Shown: positions 48,421-58,086, numbered from the stretch's first letter. The stretch: 64,000 nucleotides of DNA from Paenibacillus polysaccharolyticus (GCF_900102085.1 NZ_FMVM01000001.1:310001-374000), one strand, 5' to 3'. Numbers and translations are program-made. The notes: a model not told the origin generated them from the letters alone.

Positions 48421-49914
48421 CTCTGCAGATGGCAGAACACCTTCAAGCACGACAGTAGTGATGGAGTTATCTGCGGTTGGCACTTCAATGCCGTTGGTGT
48501 ACACCGGGATATCCTCCAGCTTCTGCATATTGAGCTCCGGTGATGTCTGGTACACCTGGGCGGAGCCTGTTTTGGCAACATCCCAGCCAGTCAGGTCAAA
48601 TGCTTTGTTTTCCGCTGACAACTCATTCCGAATCACCAGTACAAGCCGCTGTGCCTTGGCATCATAAGCTGCAAGTGTTCTGCCTTCATCCGTCGGAATA
48701 ATAACTGCGCCTGGGCGAATGAACTTCGTGAATTGAGCCATACCATAATATTGTTTGGTCATCTCATATTGTTCATCTCCGTTAAAATTCGCATGAATGA
48801 ATCCCCAGTTGTTTTTCGCTCCTTCGTCTTCAACAGCCTGCCAGTATACCCAGGCGGAAGGCTGCATGATTTTGAGATCAAACATGATACGGTCTGCCAG
48901 CTCCTGTACCGAGGTCATGTCCTCATGGTTATGCGGCTCGGTACCGCCGGTGCCATATTCAGACATCCACAGCTTTTTGCCGAGTTTATCAGCCAGAGCA
49001 CGCAGTTCTTCCATTTTGCTACCGTTATACGAATGGGTATTCATCTGCTTCACCGCATCGATCGTATCCTGGTCATACAGGCTGAAATTAAATACGGTCT
49101 CATCGATGCTATTATCGTCGGCAGCACTGATTACCGTGCCATCCAGTCCTTTGCTTTGGAGAGAAGCGGCCGTTTTCTTAATAATCTCGGCCTGTTTCTC
49201 AGTACTGAAATGACTGCCCTCCTGCTGATTCCCCTTTTTCCACCAGTTAGCCGAAGGTTCATTCAGCGGATCAAGGGTGCGAAATGTAATGCCCCACGTA
49301 TCCCGATAATGCTTCACCACTTCCGTCAAATAGTCGGCGAACGCATCATACTGATCTTCACGCAGATTATTACCGCCATCCTCGGCACCAGTGACCGAGC
49401 CACTAATCGTCATCCAATACGGTGGTGAGTTGGAGAAGGCCTCCGTGATGTTGACTCCACGTTTGATCGCACCCTGCATTACGGAACGCTGACCCGCATC
49501 CGCTTCCCAATCCCACTTGCCCGGCTCAGGCTGAAAACCTGGAACGTCACCACCTGGACGAAGCGCGTTCATTTCCGGGTTTTCTTCACCGCCTATATTG
49601 TAACGAACGATGTTAAGTCCCAAGCCTTTGGCCGGATCAAATATCAGATCCATAACCTCATCCACCTTCGCCTGATCCTTCCAGCCACCGAGATCATTCG
49701 CCCACCAAGCCAGCGACGTACCCCAGCCTTCAAAATGATCATACGACTGCTCCAGCTTGAGATGCACCGGATCTTCCTGGAATACAAGTGCCTTGGGAGT
49801 TGAATTCATATAATGATTGATAGCCATTCCTCCTACCGCTACCAAGGCCAGCAAAGCTGTACCTGCGAATACCAAACCTCGTCTGCCCCTGAAACGCTGT
49901 TCATGATGTGCCAT
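48418..49914 (-). CDS. GH30 endo-beta-1,6-galactanase-like enzyme, membrane-anchored or secreted
   Basis: 498 residues. The short N-terminal helix (GLVFAGTALLALVAVGGMAI) is a signal anchor or signal peptide. The catalytic domain has GWGTSLAWWANDLGG, acid/base DPLNEPSANWW and nucleophile KLWMSEYGTGG. It is the paralogue of the lectin-bearing enzyme at 41296-43149 but has no binding domain. The frame extends to 50070, but AAGGAG before the ATG at 49914 decides the start, and the operators at 49996-50023 lie in the leader. It is the first structural gene of the locus. Confidence 0.88.
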   Translation of the reverse strand: MAHHEQRFRGRRGLVFAGTALLALVAVGGMAINHYMNSTPKALVFQEDPVHLKLEQSYDHFEGWGTSLAWWANDLGGWKDQAKVDEVMDLIFDPAKGLGLNIVRYNIGGEENPEMNALRPGGDVPGFQPEPGKWDWEADAGQRSVMQGAIKRGVNITEAFSNSPPYWMTISGSVTGAEDGGNNLREDQYDAFADYLTEVVKHYRDTWGITFRTLDPLNEPSANWWKKGNQQEGSHFSTEKQAEIIKKTAASLQSKGLDGTVISAADDNSIDETVFNFSLYDQDTIDAVKQMNTHSYNGSKMEELRALADKLGKKLWMSEYGTGGTEPHNHEDMTSVQELADRIMFDLKIMQPSAWVYWQAVEDEGAKNNWGFIHANFNGDEQYEMTKQYYGMAQFTKFIRPGAVIIPTDEGRTLAAYDAKAQRLVLVIRNELSAENKAFDLTGWDVAKTGSAQVYQTSPELNMQKLEDIPVYTNGIEVPTADNSITTVVLEGVLPSAE

Positions 49915-49995
49915 CGTGACTCCTTCTTTCGTGATCCATAGATCTTCTAAGTTGATGTAGTTCATTTTGTGAAGTTGCTCGTGTTGTGTACATTT

Positions 49996-50023
49996 TGAAA
50001 CCCATTTCATGAAATCGGTTTCA
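49996..50023. promoter_or_regulatory. Tandem LacI-type operators in the GH30 leader
   Basis: Two abutting 14-base sites, TGAAACCCATTTCA (49996-50009) and TGAAATCGGTTTCA (50010-50023), each of the LacI/GalR pattern TGAAA-NCGN-TTTCA. Together they form a 28-base palindrome with one mismatched pair. They lie about 50 bases downstream of the GH30 promoter -10 and 80 bases upstream of the start. The site at 51231-51244 before the LacI gene has the same pattern. Confidence 0.7.
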
Positions 50024-50080
50024 TTAAGTTGAAAATTAAAACCCGTTCCACAGGATGAAAAGGGTCTCATTTACGCCCTC

Positions 50081-50118
50081 ATTATATTTCACGCTTCAAA
50101 GAAATGTCAACGCTTTCT
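50081..50118 (-). promoter_or_regulatory. GH30 operon promoter with overlapping cre
   Basis: On the minus strand TTGACA (50110-50105) and TATAAT (50086-50081) are 18 bases apart, a near-consensus sigma-A promoter. AGAAAGCGTTGACA (50118-50105) fits the CcpA cre consensus at 13 of 14 positions and covers the -35, so CcpA would block initiation. Confidence 0.78.
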
Positions 50119-50138
50119 TTTATTGAGAAGCAGACCTA

Positions 50139-51167
50139 CTACCGGGCGGCAGGTCCTGTACTTTGGCGGATAATCAGCCTAGGTTCCAATACATTCTGTT
50201 TCTTCGGTTTGCCTTGGTTGATCAGATCATGTAACATATCCACGGCCTGTTTGCCCAATTGATACGTATTCTGGGAAATCGTTGTCAGTTCAGGGATCAC
50301 GGCACTCGCTAGCGGTGTATCATCAAAACCGATGATCGAAATATCTTTCGGGATCGACAAACCATACTCAATGGTCGATTTAATTGCACCAATCGCATTA
50401 TTGTCGTTGACACAAATCACTGCCGTTGGCGGATTGTCCTGCTGCAGAAGTTTGGACATCTCCCGCTTGCCGTCGTCAATCGAGAAACCACCTAACAGCT
50501 GGCGTTCTTTTGGTATTTCAATCCCATGTTCACGTAGTTTCTTCTGTACCGCTTTCACCTTGACCATCGTGGTAGATAGCTCCTTCATTCCCCCGACAAA
50601 AGCAATCTCCCGATGCCCCAGCTCAAGTAGATGCTCTGCAGCCATAGCCGCACCGGCTCCCTCGTCAGTGTATACCCGGTGAAGTCCGCTCTTGGCAATA
50701 TTACCATTGACAAGCACAATGGGCATATGCCTGCTCATATCCATCAATTCCTGTGCCATGTTATCAGGGCAGACCTGTAAGTTGATGCGTCCGCCGAGAA
50801 AGATAATGCCATCCACCCGTTTCTCCCGCAAAATGGAGAGATATTCAGACTCACGATTAGAGTCCCCTGCTGTGTTACATAAGAAGAACGTATACCCGAG
50901 TCCACGTGCTTCATTCTCTGCCCCCCAGAACACTTCAGGGAAAAAGGGGTTGGTGATATCCGGCAAAATGATGGCGATGGTGCCCGTCTCTTTCTTGATC
51001 AGGCTGCGTGCCTGAGCGTTCGGTTGAAACTGATGTTTCTCGATAATCGACATTATCTTCTCTCGCGTGCTGGCACGAACCGGAGCCGTATCATTCAACA
51101 CCCGGGAGACGGTCGATACAGATACGTTTGCTTCTTTCGCAATATCATATATGGTGATCGATGTCAT
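50139..51167 (-). CDS. LacI-family transcriptional repressor
   Basis: 342 residues. The N-terminal HTH TIYDIAKEANVSVSTVSRVL and the hinge segment (AQARSLIKKETGTIAIILPD) are typical. A periplasmic-binding-like sensor domain follows (IVLVNGNIAKSGLHRVYTDE, ISIIGFDDTPLASAVIPELT). It lies directly upstream of the GH30-GH35-GH43-GH30 group on the same strand. Operators resembling its own promoter site occur in the GH30 leader, so it is the likely local repressor, with an arabinogalactan-derived sugar as inducer. Confidence 0.92.
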   Translation of the reverse strand: MTSITIYDIAKEANVSVSTVSRVLNDTAPVRASTREKIMSIIEKHQFQPNAQARSLIKKETGTIAIILPDITNPFFPEVFWGAENEARGLGYTFFLCNTAGDSNRESEYLSILREKRVDGIIFLGGRINLQVCPDNMAQELMDMSRHMPIVLVNGNIAKSGLHRVYTDEGAGAAMAAEHLLELGHREIAFVGGMKELSTTMVKVKAVQKKLREHGIEIPKERQLLGGFSIDDGKREMSKLLQQDNPPTAVICVNDNNAIGAIKSTIEYGLSIPKDISIIGFDDTPLASAVIPELTTISQNTYQLGKQAVDMLHDLINQGKPKKQNVLEPRLIIRQSTGPAAR

Positions 51168-51230
51168 AGGGGGGAAACCTTCCTTTTTTCTCTATTTACC
51201 TGCTTATCATACCAGATAAGATATCACGAA

Positions 51231-51244
51231 TGAAATGCATTTCA
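51231..51244. promoter_or_regulatory. Palindromic operator before the LacI-family gene
   Basis: TGAAATGCATTTCA within a perfect 20-base palindrome (51228-51247), overlapping the presumed -35 of the LacI gene; TATGAT lies downstream on the minus strand at 51211-51206. It matches the GH30 leader operators and suggests autoregulation. Confidence 0.65.
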
Positions 51245-51257
51245 TTCTACAAGATGC

Positions 51258-52130
51258 CTAGCGTGTGAAAATAAACAGCTTGCTGTCGGCATTCACTACC
51301 TGTGTGCCGTTGCTCAGTTGAACCAAAGGCATATCCCAATGGGTATGCCCGCTGAACACCAGCGTCTCCGGCCCGGCCTCCAAGGCCTGCCGGATGAGCG
51401 GTTCACCCCTAAGCCCAAGCTCGGCGATGCCCGGGCTTTGGTGCAAAAGCAAGCAATCCGGCTGCTGCTTCAGCAGCTTGCGCACGGATTGCAGGTACGG
51501 CTCTGCCGGCAGCCGGTTCGGCTTGTCCGGCCTGCCGATGATGCCGCCAAGGCCCGCGATGCGTAGCTGACGCGCCTTGGCGGCGTGGGGCGCAAGGCCA
51601 TCCGGTGGGTGGCCAGCGCTAATAATCGCAGCTGGGCCATCCATGCAATGGATGCCCTCGCTGTGGTGTAACCGATGAGCGTCTGCATCATCGGTTAGAT
51701 CGTGGTTGCCGTGGACGCCGGCAACCCAGCCGAAGGCTGCCCTGAAGGCAAGCCAGACGGGAACCGGATTGCCAGTCGCTCCCCTTTTCCCGCGCAGGGC
51801 ATACATATCTCCACATAACAGCACACCCGTCTTCTGCGGATCGAGCTCAGGCCACTCCACCTCCATCAGCAGACGAATATAGGCAGGCAACATCTCACCC
51901 AAAAGCTTATCCGTAGCTCCCGTGTCAGAAGCGGCATCCGATTCCTTCTCCATCACAGGTTCAACTCCCTGCAAATCTGAAGTGACAATCAGTGCATCGA
52001 TACCTTTAGGCAAGCCATCTAATGTACCATGATAGATCGGAAGCTGAGCCTGAATGACCTCGCCGCCAGGAATCGCATTCAAATACGCATAATGTTCAAT
52101 GGGATCATGATTCAGTTGCTGTATTTTCAA
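51258..52130 (-). CDS. Metallophosphoesterase
   Basis: 290 residues of the calcineurin-like phosphoesterase fold. Present motifs are CGDMYALRG, GVHGNHDLTD and FSGHTHWDMPL. The first metal motif is replaced by SDLQG instead of DxHG, so activity may be altered. It starts at a TTG with GAGAGGTAAG upstream. The part 51400-51800 is much more GC-rich than its flanks, which suggests recent acquisition or strong local bias. No partner gene. Confidence 0.78.
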   Translation of the reverse strand: MKIQQLNHDPIEHYAYLNAIPGGEVIQAQLPIYHGTLDGLPKGIDALIVTSDLQGVEPVMEKESDAASDTGATDKLLGEMLPAYIRLLMEVEWPELDPQKTGVLLCGDMYALRGKRGATGNPVPVWLAFRAAFGWVAGVHGNHDLTDDADAHRLHHSEGIHCMDGPAAIISAGHPPDGLAPHAAKARQLRIAGLGGIIGRPDKPNRLPAEPYLQSVRKLLKQQPDCLLLHQSPGIAELGLRGEPLIRQALEAGPETLVFSGHTHWDMPLVQLSNGTQVVNADSKLFIFTR

Positions 52131-52240
52131 CTTACCTCTCCCCTTTCCTTATATATTATTTTACATTCTAATCGGCAATTATGGTCCATATATTAAACTG
52201 TAAGCGAATTCATTGGGAAACAAAGGAGTGTGACGACGCC

Positions 52241-52603
52241 ATGATCATTCAAGTGAGTCCGCAAGCAGAAGCACGACTTATGGAGCAATTGGGGGATCGG
52301 CCCGGTTTTTTCAAGCTGTTCTATGATACCGATGGTTGCAGTTCTGATGGAATTGCGGTACTTCTGATCTTAAATGAACGAGACAGTGATGACGTGCCTA
52401 TTGAGGCTGGTTCACTTCCGTTTGTGATTAATAAAGAGCAAAAAATTCACTTTGAAGCCTGTTTACATCTGCAATCCGAAAATAACTTCCCTTCCTTCCG
52501 TCTCAGCAGTGATTCGATGATTTACGGAAGTAACGTAAAGGTGCATGATCTGCGGGATGTAGCTAATGTAACGTCTGAATCTACGGAATGGTCTATTAAA
52601 TAA
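52241..52603 (+). CDS. HesB/YqkB-like protein
   Basis: 120 residues of the HesB-like core fold. It begins MIIQVSPQAEARLMEQLG and contains FKLFYDTDGCSSDGIAVLLI, the YqkB-type signature. A-type iron-sulfur carriers need three cysteines (C..CxC). Here only the Cys in DGCSS and one in FEACLH are seen, so cluster carriage is doubtful. AAAGGAG is 12 bases upstream of the ATG at 52241; the frame is open from 52181. Confidence 0.75.
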   Translation: MIIQVSPQAEARLMEQLGDRPGFFKLFYDTDGCSSDGIAVLLILNERDSDDVPIEAGSLPFVINKEQKIHFEACLHLQSENNFPSFRLSSDSMIYGSNVKVHDLRDVANVTSESTEWSIK

Positions 52604-52833
52604 TCACTTTGCTCCTTAAATCAGGGAATAATCAGTATGAATAATGCCCCATTCTAAAAATCGAAGAGTGGGGTATTATTTACATATAAAAATTATAATA
52701 TATGCACATATTGACTTATAATGGAATTGAAATATATTATTTAACATATGAAACTTCTATTACTTCTGTGAAACAACGTTTTGAATAGCTGGCCAGCTTT
52801 CAAATATATTAAAAATTCGAAGGGAAGATAACA

Positions 52834-53625
52834 ATGAAAAAAGTAATTACAACTATATTGCTTACAACTTCCTTATTTTTAGGTAGTGTTCCATCTTTTG
52901 CAGATCCTTTAGATTCTCCAAATACAATTCCTACTAAAATGAATCCAGGATCTATAGTAGAATATGACGATTCCAACCAAATGATTATTATAGACCAAGG
53001 TAGACTTGTAACCCTTCCTTCTGTTTATCAAAGCACAATAACACAATTCAAGCCCTCCAATATTGATACCGAACAACTAAAGTCAGAGGAAGAATTTGTT
53101 AAAAGCATTAAAGAAGAAGCTAAAAATCTACCTGAATACACAATAGAAAATCCTCTTCCACAACCAGGGTTGAGAGTTTTATACGACGCTGAAGGTTACA
53201 TAAAGGAATTTATATACCCTCAGAATTCCACTTTTGCTTTGGCAGCATATAAAGCCCTACCTCGAGGTACCAGAAAAGCAGCAGGTACTTATACTTACGG
53301 TAGTAATAATAATAAAATTACAATTACATCAAGTACTGTTCTTGGGGAAGGTCGGTTTACTAATTTTACAGATACAACTGGAGAGAACAGCAACACTCTC
53401 AAAAAAGGCGATGCTGCAACGAGAGGAGATATAGATAATCCTAAATATGAACAAGTACTGGATGCACGAAATTTGGATAATAACGTATTCGCGAATGTCA
53501 CCAAAAGAGATAACGGAGCACTCCCTGATGCCACATTAGATATTTGGAAAACAGGTGTAGAACTATTTGATTTAAAATGGTCTTCTTCTCTTTCGTTCAA
53601 AGGTAGATACTTCTACTCATTCTAG
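52834..53625 (+). CDS. Secreted protein of unknown function
   Basis: 263 residues with a classical signal peptide (LFLGSVPSFADP). The mature part is unrecognised. It is rich in Asn, Thr and Asp, with ITITSSTVLGEGRFTNFTDT mid-protein, and ends in an aromatic tail (SLSFKGRYFYSF). GAAGGGAAG precedes the ATG. It is distinctly AT-rich relative to its neighbours, suggesting transfer. A hairpin follows the stop, then a lipoprotein gene. It may be an exported effector, adhesin or bacteriocin-like protein; none can be supported. Confidence 0.6.
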   Translation: MKKVITTILLTTSLFLGSVPSFADPLDSPNTIPTKMNPGSIVEYDDSNQMIIIDQGRLVTLPSVYQSTITQFKPSNIDTEQLKSEEEFVKSIKEEAKNLPEYTIENPLPQPGLRVLYDAEGYIKEFIYPQNSTFALAAYKALPRGTRKAAGTYTYGSNNNKITITSSTVLGEGRFTNFTDTTGENSNTLKKGDAATRGDIDNPKYEQVLDARNLDNNVFANVTKRDNGALPDATLDIWKTGVELFDLKWSSSLSFKGRYFYSF

Positions 53626-53643
53626 ATCTTATTGCTTTAAATA

Positions 53644-53669
53644 AAGGAGGCGGAATTTTTCGCCTCCTT
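53644..53669 (+). terminator. Hairpin between the secreted-protein and lipoprotein genes
   Basis: AAGGAGGCG (53644-53652) pairs with CGCCTCCTT (53661-53669). The tail ATCGAATTTCT is weak, so it may be a partial terminator or a processing stem. Confidence 0.55.
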
Positions 53670-53697
53670 ATCGAATTTCTAAAAAGGGTGATCATTT

Positions 53698-54762
53698 ATG
53701 CAAGAATTCTTCGTCAAAAATAATTTCTTTCTATTCCTTTTTGTTTTACTCATTATAATTTCAGGATGCAGTAGCGATGCAACAAAGGTTGGAGAACCTT
53801 CTGTCGGCATAAAAAAAACGGACGCACAGACTCGCGAATACCTTTCCATTACGAACACCGAATACGTCAATGGGACAGATTCCACGGATGGAATGAAAAT
53901 GAATGTGTATACATACGACTTAGAGTCCAAAGCTCTCAATAAAATGACTGACTTGCCATATAACTCACAATATCCCTTGACCGTAGTTTCGTTGGCAGAA
54001 GACACCACGTATTATTCGGGTGAGGGCAAAAATAAAGGGGATGAGCTATTCGCTTATGATATGAGAACACAGCAAGTGCAGCAATTAAGTTCTAATTTAT
54101 TTGCGATAAATGCAATAATCCCGGATGTCACTGAGAATACACTAATGATGGCTGCTGTGCAAAAAGGAGAACGCCCTGTAAAGGTCATGTTTCTGGATAA
54201 AGCAACACAAAAAATCTCGATATTAAATGAGCAAGATTCAGATACGACCACATGGGACATCGCATATGATCCAGAAACAGAAAAAGCATACGCCATCCAA
54301 TACTCTGAGGAAGAACAATATGAGCAGATGGAGAAATCAAATCAGACCCAAAAACCGATGGTTCCACCAAGTCATACCATTATCGAAATTGATCCCGTAA
54401 CGAATCAAACTCGTGCAATCATCAAACTCAAAGATGAACAGATTCTCACTTTATCCGCAAGAGGAAACCAGCTTCTCATCGCAACGGCAAAACACATTAA
54501 TAAAATGCCCATCGGATATAGTCTTGTGGATCTGAAGACAGGACAAAGGAAGGAACTTCATCTTCCAATCAAGGCCAGTAGTGAATTATTTCTGGACAAA
54601 GACGGTAACGGATTTTATTTTCTTGGGGAAAAAGGAAATGGCGATACCGAGAGAGGTATTTACTATTATGATATGAAAACGGATGAGATAGAGACTGTTT
54701 TTCTGCAAAAAGAAGGGTTCATTAATAACTTCACGCTGGTATCAGAGCCAGGCAAAAAATAA
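53698..54762 (+). CDS. Beta-propeller-like lipoprotein
   Basis: 354 residues. The lipobox ISGCSS follows a hydrophobic start (FFLFLFVLLII). The rest has repeating YxxDxxxKxxxxL strands (VYTYDLESKALNKMTDLPYN, LFAYDMRTQQVQQLS, IIEIDPVTNQTRAIIKL, IYYYDMKTDEIETVF), the pattern of a six- or seven-bladed propeller. The ligand is unknown. AAAGGGTGATC precedes the ATG. It follows the AT-rich secreted protein; whether the two cooperate is unknown. Confidence 0.7.
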   Translation: MQEFFVKNNFFLFLFVLLIIISGCSSDATKVGEPSVGIKKTDAQTREYLSITNTEYVNGTDSTDGMKMNVYTYDLESKALNKMTDLPYNSQYPLTVVSLAEDTTYYSGEGKNKGDELFAYDMRTQQVQQLSSNLFAINAIIPDVTENTLMMAAVQKGERPVKVMFLDKATQKISILNEQDSDTTTWDIAYDPETEKAYAIQYSEEEQYEQMEKSNQTQKPMVPPSHTIIEIDPVTNQTRAIIKLKDEQILTLSARGNQLLIATAKHINKMPIGYSLVDLKTGQRKELHLPIKASSELFLDKDGNGFYFLGEKGNGDTERGIYYYDMKTDEIETVFLQKEGFINNFTLVSEPGKK

Positions 54763-54814
54763 AGATACTCCCTTTAACAATAATAAATATTTTTACCGTG
54801 CGAGCATCAACACA

Positions 54815-54852
54815 TAAAAAACCTCCCCATCCACTATTTGGGATAGGAGGTT
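54815..54852 (-). terminator. Terminator after the chemoreceptor gene
   Basis: On the minus strand AACCTCC (54851-54845) pairs with GGAGGTT (54825-54819) with an extended inner stem, then TTTTTATG. Confidence 0.85.
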
Positions 54853-54908
54853 TAATGTATTTAATGAAATCTTTGAAGTTGTATCATTGGGTATACTTCA
54901 TTCAATCC

Positions 54909-56987
54909 TTACGAACTCGTTTTAAATCTTGCCGATTCCTCCGCCAGCTGTTTAGTCAAAGCATCGATGGTCTTCACGAGTTCTGCCAAATGCTCGGTCA
55001 TTCCAGACTGCTCTTCCATGGTGGCGGTGACTTCTTCAATGGATGCGGACACTTCCTCGCCCGAAGCAGACAAGTTCTGTGCAGCGCCAAGGACTTCGTC
55101 CTTATCCCGTTCAATCGACTCGATCTCGGAGGCAATCGCCTGCACCTGATTCATCATATTTTGCATATTTCGCGTCGCAAAATTGAAGGTTTCCTTGGTT
55201 TGCATCACGCTGCTCTTATGCTGCTCGGCGATGGCCTCAATGGCCTGTACACTCTGGTTATTCTGCTCCACATGTTCAATTGTCTGCATAACGATGCGAT
55301 GAATATCTTCGGATTGCGCGGTTGTCTGTTCTGCCAGCTTGCGTATTTCGGAGGCCACCACGGCAAATCCACGGCCCTGCTCTCCTGCCCGTGCCGCTTC
55401 AATGGACGCATTCAGCGCAAGCAGTTTGGTCTGATTTGCAATCTCGGCAATGGTGCTTGTGATCTGCTGAATACCGGATGAACTCTCTGCGAGTTGAACG
55501 GTTATCTTGGAGATGTTATGCACCTCTGCTTCGTTCCGATCATTAACGGCGATGAGGGCATCGATCACGTCATGATTATCTCGGAAAGCATCGGTAATTT
55601 CATCCGCCTGAGCCATGACAGACTGGGACATCTCGTTTACATTTACAATTTTGCTACCCACGTTCATAAATTGATCCACGATCGCCTCTGTATCGTTAGC
55701 CTGCGACTCCATTGCACGGGATATTTCAAGTGCAGTGGCTGTGGTATCGGTAATCGATGTAGATGTCTGCTGTGCAGACTGATCCAGTTCCGCCGTACTT
55801 TTATTCAAAACACCAATAGAAGCGTTCATACTGGCAATCAGTTGTCTGTTTCCTTCAGCCATCGTGTTAAAGCTATCCGCGAGTTCGCCGAACTCCCCAC
55901 TGTATTTCTCCTTCGCCTGTACCGTCAAGTCTCCACCAGCAAGCTGTTTAAACAGTGCGGTAATGGATGTAACCGGCTTTGTCATCACCCGCGAGAGGAG
56001 AATACCAACAATGATAGAGAAGGCAATGGAGCTGAATAGCACGATGTACATCTTATTCGCCATGCTTGTTAATGGTTGATTGACATCTATATAAGAATCC
56101 TCAACAATTATCGTCCAATCGGATTGTGGAATTTTGGAATAAAACACCACTTTTTCGTCCGTGCTTACCTCGCCCTGTTGTAATTCATTACTTGGAGCCA
56201 AATCCACAAGAGACTTGTATTCCCCGGTTTCCAGCGGTTTCCCTGCCATATCTGCATCTGCCGAGTGATACATCACCTTACCCACCCGATCCAGAACAAT
56301 CACTTTACCTTCGTCGTTAATCTTGACGTTCTGCAATTGGTTCACAAAAAATGAGGTGGATATCGTAGCAATAAGAACCCCGTTGACTTGCTGATTCTCA
56401 TCATACATCGGGGAGGCAAAGACCGTGCCAAGCGTACCCAGCGTTTTGGAAATGATGCCTTCACTGATTACCTGACGGTCTTGAATTGCTTCCTTAAAAT
56501 AAGCCCGATCTGCCCGATCTCCGCCCACGGCCTTAGGGTCGTTCGCTGCGACTACCGTGCCATTCTTATCAATCAGCATGAGCACAACAGCGCCCTCAAT
56601 ACCTTCTAAACTTTGAGCTAATATATCATTGGATTCACTAATTAAGCTTTGATTTTCCTCGAAAAAGGTACTGGCTTCCTGCCCTTGATTCGCACTCCGA
56701 ATCGCCAGCAATTGTTCAAAAGCCTTATGTTTGGTCATTAGAAATGCGGCTTGCTTGGATAACTGCAGGGAGGTGAACAGCCCTGCTCCAATTCGATCCG
56801 AATTGGCATGAATCTCATCCTTACTTTTATCCTGTGTAATTCCTTCAGCTACCTTATAACACAGCACAGCCGTTACGGTCAGTACGATACACACGAGAAG
56901 ACTGATCATTAATGGTAATTTGACCCGAAAAGACATATTCCTTAGTCGCTGTCCTGCTTTTGCAAAAAACATAAATACTTCCACCAT
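54909..56987 (-). CDS. Methyl-accepting chemotaxis protein
   Basis: About 692 residues. An N-terminal membrane helix ([20 protein letters not shown]) and a large extracellular dCache-type sensor (about 55-300, with [19 protein letters not shown]) lead to a second helix ([20 protein letters not shown]). HAMP and the cytosolic coiled coil follow, with the hairpin tip [20 protein letters not shown]. Such receptors report on small ligands to CheA. The ligand is unknown. ATG 56987 and 56972 are both possible starts. A terminator follows. Confidence 0.92.
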   Translation of the reverse strand: MVEVFMFFAKAGQRLRNMSFRVKLPLMISLLVCIVLTVTAVLCYKVAEGITQDKSKDEIHANSDRIGAGLFTSLQLSKQAAFLMTKHKAFEQLLAIRSANQGQEASTFFEENQSLISESNDILAQSLEGIEGAVVLMLIDKNGTVVAANDPKAVGGDRADRAYFKEAIQDRQVISEGIISKTLGTLGTVFASPMYDENQQVNGVLIATISTSFFVNQLQNVKINDEGKVIVLDRVGKVMYHSADADMAGKPLETGEYKSLVDLAPSNELQQGEVSTDEKVVFYSKIPQSDWTIIVEDSYIDVNQPLTSMANKMYIVLFSSIAFSIIVGILLSRVMTKPVTSITALFKQLAGGDLTVQAKEKYSGEFGELADSFNTMAEGNRQLIASMNASIGVLNKSTAELDQSAQQTSTSITDTTATALEISRAMESQANDTEAIVDQFMNVGSKIVNVNEMSQSVMAQADEITDAFRDNHDVIDALIAVNDRNEAEVHNISKITVQLAESSSGIQQITSTIAEIANQTKLLALNASIEAARAGEQGRGFAVVASEIRKLAEQTTAQSEDIHRIVMQTIEHVEQNNQSVQAIEAIAEQHKSSVMQTKETFNFATRNMQNMMNQVQAIASEIESIERDKDEVLGAAQNLSASGEEVSASIEEVTATMEEQSGMTEHLAELVKTIDALTKQLAEESARFKTSS

Positions 56988-57164
56988 CCATCCTCTTTTT
57001 GTATGAACCCATATAATATTTGATATTTTAATATCGGCATGGACCCAATAATCTGACAGTGTATGGAGCATTTGCACAAAAAAAATTTTAATGATCTAAA
57101 TTTATTACTAATTGGAATGAAGGGTGGCGACTCAATGAATAGCGATCTCTCTTATTGAATAAGA

Positions 57165-57202
57165 AAACAAGCTCACGCCAGTGGAATGGCAAGAGCTTGT
57201 TT
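57165..57202 (-). terminator. Terminator after the amidohydrolase gene
   Basis: AAACAAGCTC (57165-57174) pairs with GAGCTTGTTT (57193-57202), nine bases beyond the stop of the amidohydrolase gene; an inner GCCA/TGGC pairing extends it. Confidence 0.75.
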
Positions 57203-57210
57203 TTGGGGGG

Positions 57211-58086
57211 CTATAACTTCGCAATACGCTGACCGATACGTGGAAACAGGCTAAATGCATTTTCGTAAAACACCTTCTCATGATGCTGCTCTGGCACAAG
57301 TCTGCGAACAAATTCAGCATACAAATCAATAGGCGCAAGCGGCCAGTCGGTGCCGAACAGCATTTTCTCATAATGATCCGAGTAGACCAAAGCCCTGCGG
57401 AAATGATCCATAAACAGCGGTTCGTTCATAAAGCGTTCGAAGTGAGGACGATCCCCGACTACAAGCCCAGATAAATCCGCGTACACGTTAGGGTTTTTCG
57501 CCACCACCTCAGCTGCATCCATCACCCAGGGATCACCGAGATGGCAGATCATGAAGTTTACGCTGCGCTGTTGCAAGGCAAGCTCGTCCACCGTTAACGG
57601 ATGCGAATATTTGAGCAGCCCGTTCATAGAGTAGGTGTCTCCAGTATGGATGACCACAGGCAGATTGTATTTTGCAGCCAGCTCATAGACCGGGGTATAG
57701 ATTTTGTCATACACATAGTGGTGATAGTATCCGGCATACAGCTTGATTCCCGCAACTTCGGGCGATTGCAATCTGGCTTCGATTCGGTCCAGCTCGTCTT
57801 GAGCTTGTTTGCCGTCCAGTCGGTTAGGGTTAATGCCTACACATTCCATCAGAAACGATGGAACCTGTTCTTCCAGATCCAGCCCCATCGGGTTAGGGGA
57901 ACTAGAATCCGGGAAAGCCCCCTTCGTTTGCTCGCTCACCCCCATGCCAATGCCAAGAATAACATCATTGCGATCAAATTCTGCCTTGAGACCCGCCGCG
58001 CTGTAGTCTACTTTGGACAGATCAATCGCAGTACGGTGAAAGCTGTCGATATCGGATAGATGAATGTGAATATCAATGATGGGCAT
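57211..58086 (-). CDS. TIM-barrel amidohydrolase-like protein
   Basis: 291 residues of the amidohydrolase_2 group. The N-terminal metal pair IDIHIHLSD is followed by His residues in VVIHTGDTYS and ICHLGDPWV and by the Asp in LFGTDWPLAP. These enzymes decarboxylate or hydrolyse small organic acids. The substrate is unknown. It overlaps the end of the GNAT fusion gene by 14 bases, so the two are translated together. Confidence 0.85.
   Translation of the reverse strand: MPIIDIHIHLSDIDSFHRTAIDLSKVDYSAAGLKAEFDRNDVILGIGMGVSEQTKGAFPDSSSPNPMGLDLEEQVPSFLMECVGINPNRLDGKQAQDELDRIEARLQSPEVAGIKLYAGYYHHYVYDKIYTPVYELAAKYNLPVVIHTGDTYSMNGLLKYSHPLTVDELALQQRSVNFMICHLGDPWVMDAAEVVAKNPNVYADLSGLVVGDRPHFERFMNEPLFMDHFRRALVYSDHYEKMLFGTDWPLAPIDLYAEFVRRLVPEQHHEKVFYENAFSLFPRIGQRIAKL

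Noticed and set aside
48733..49428. 231-codon open frame opposite the GH30 gene
   Set aside because: Antisense shadow of the GH30 coding frame, no start signals.
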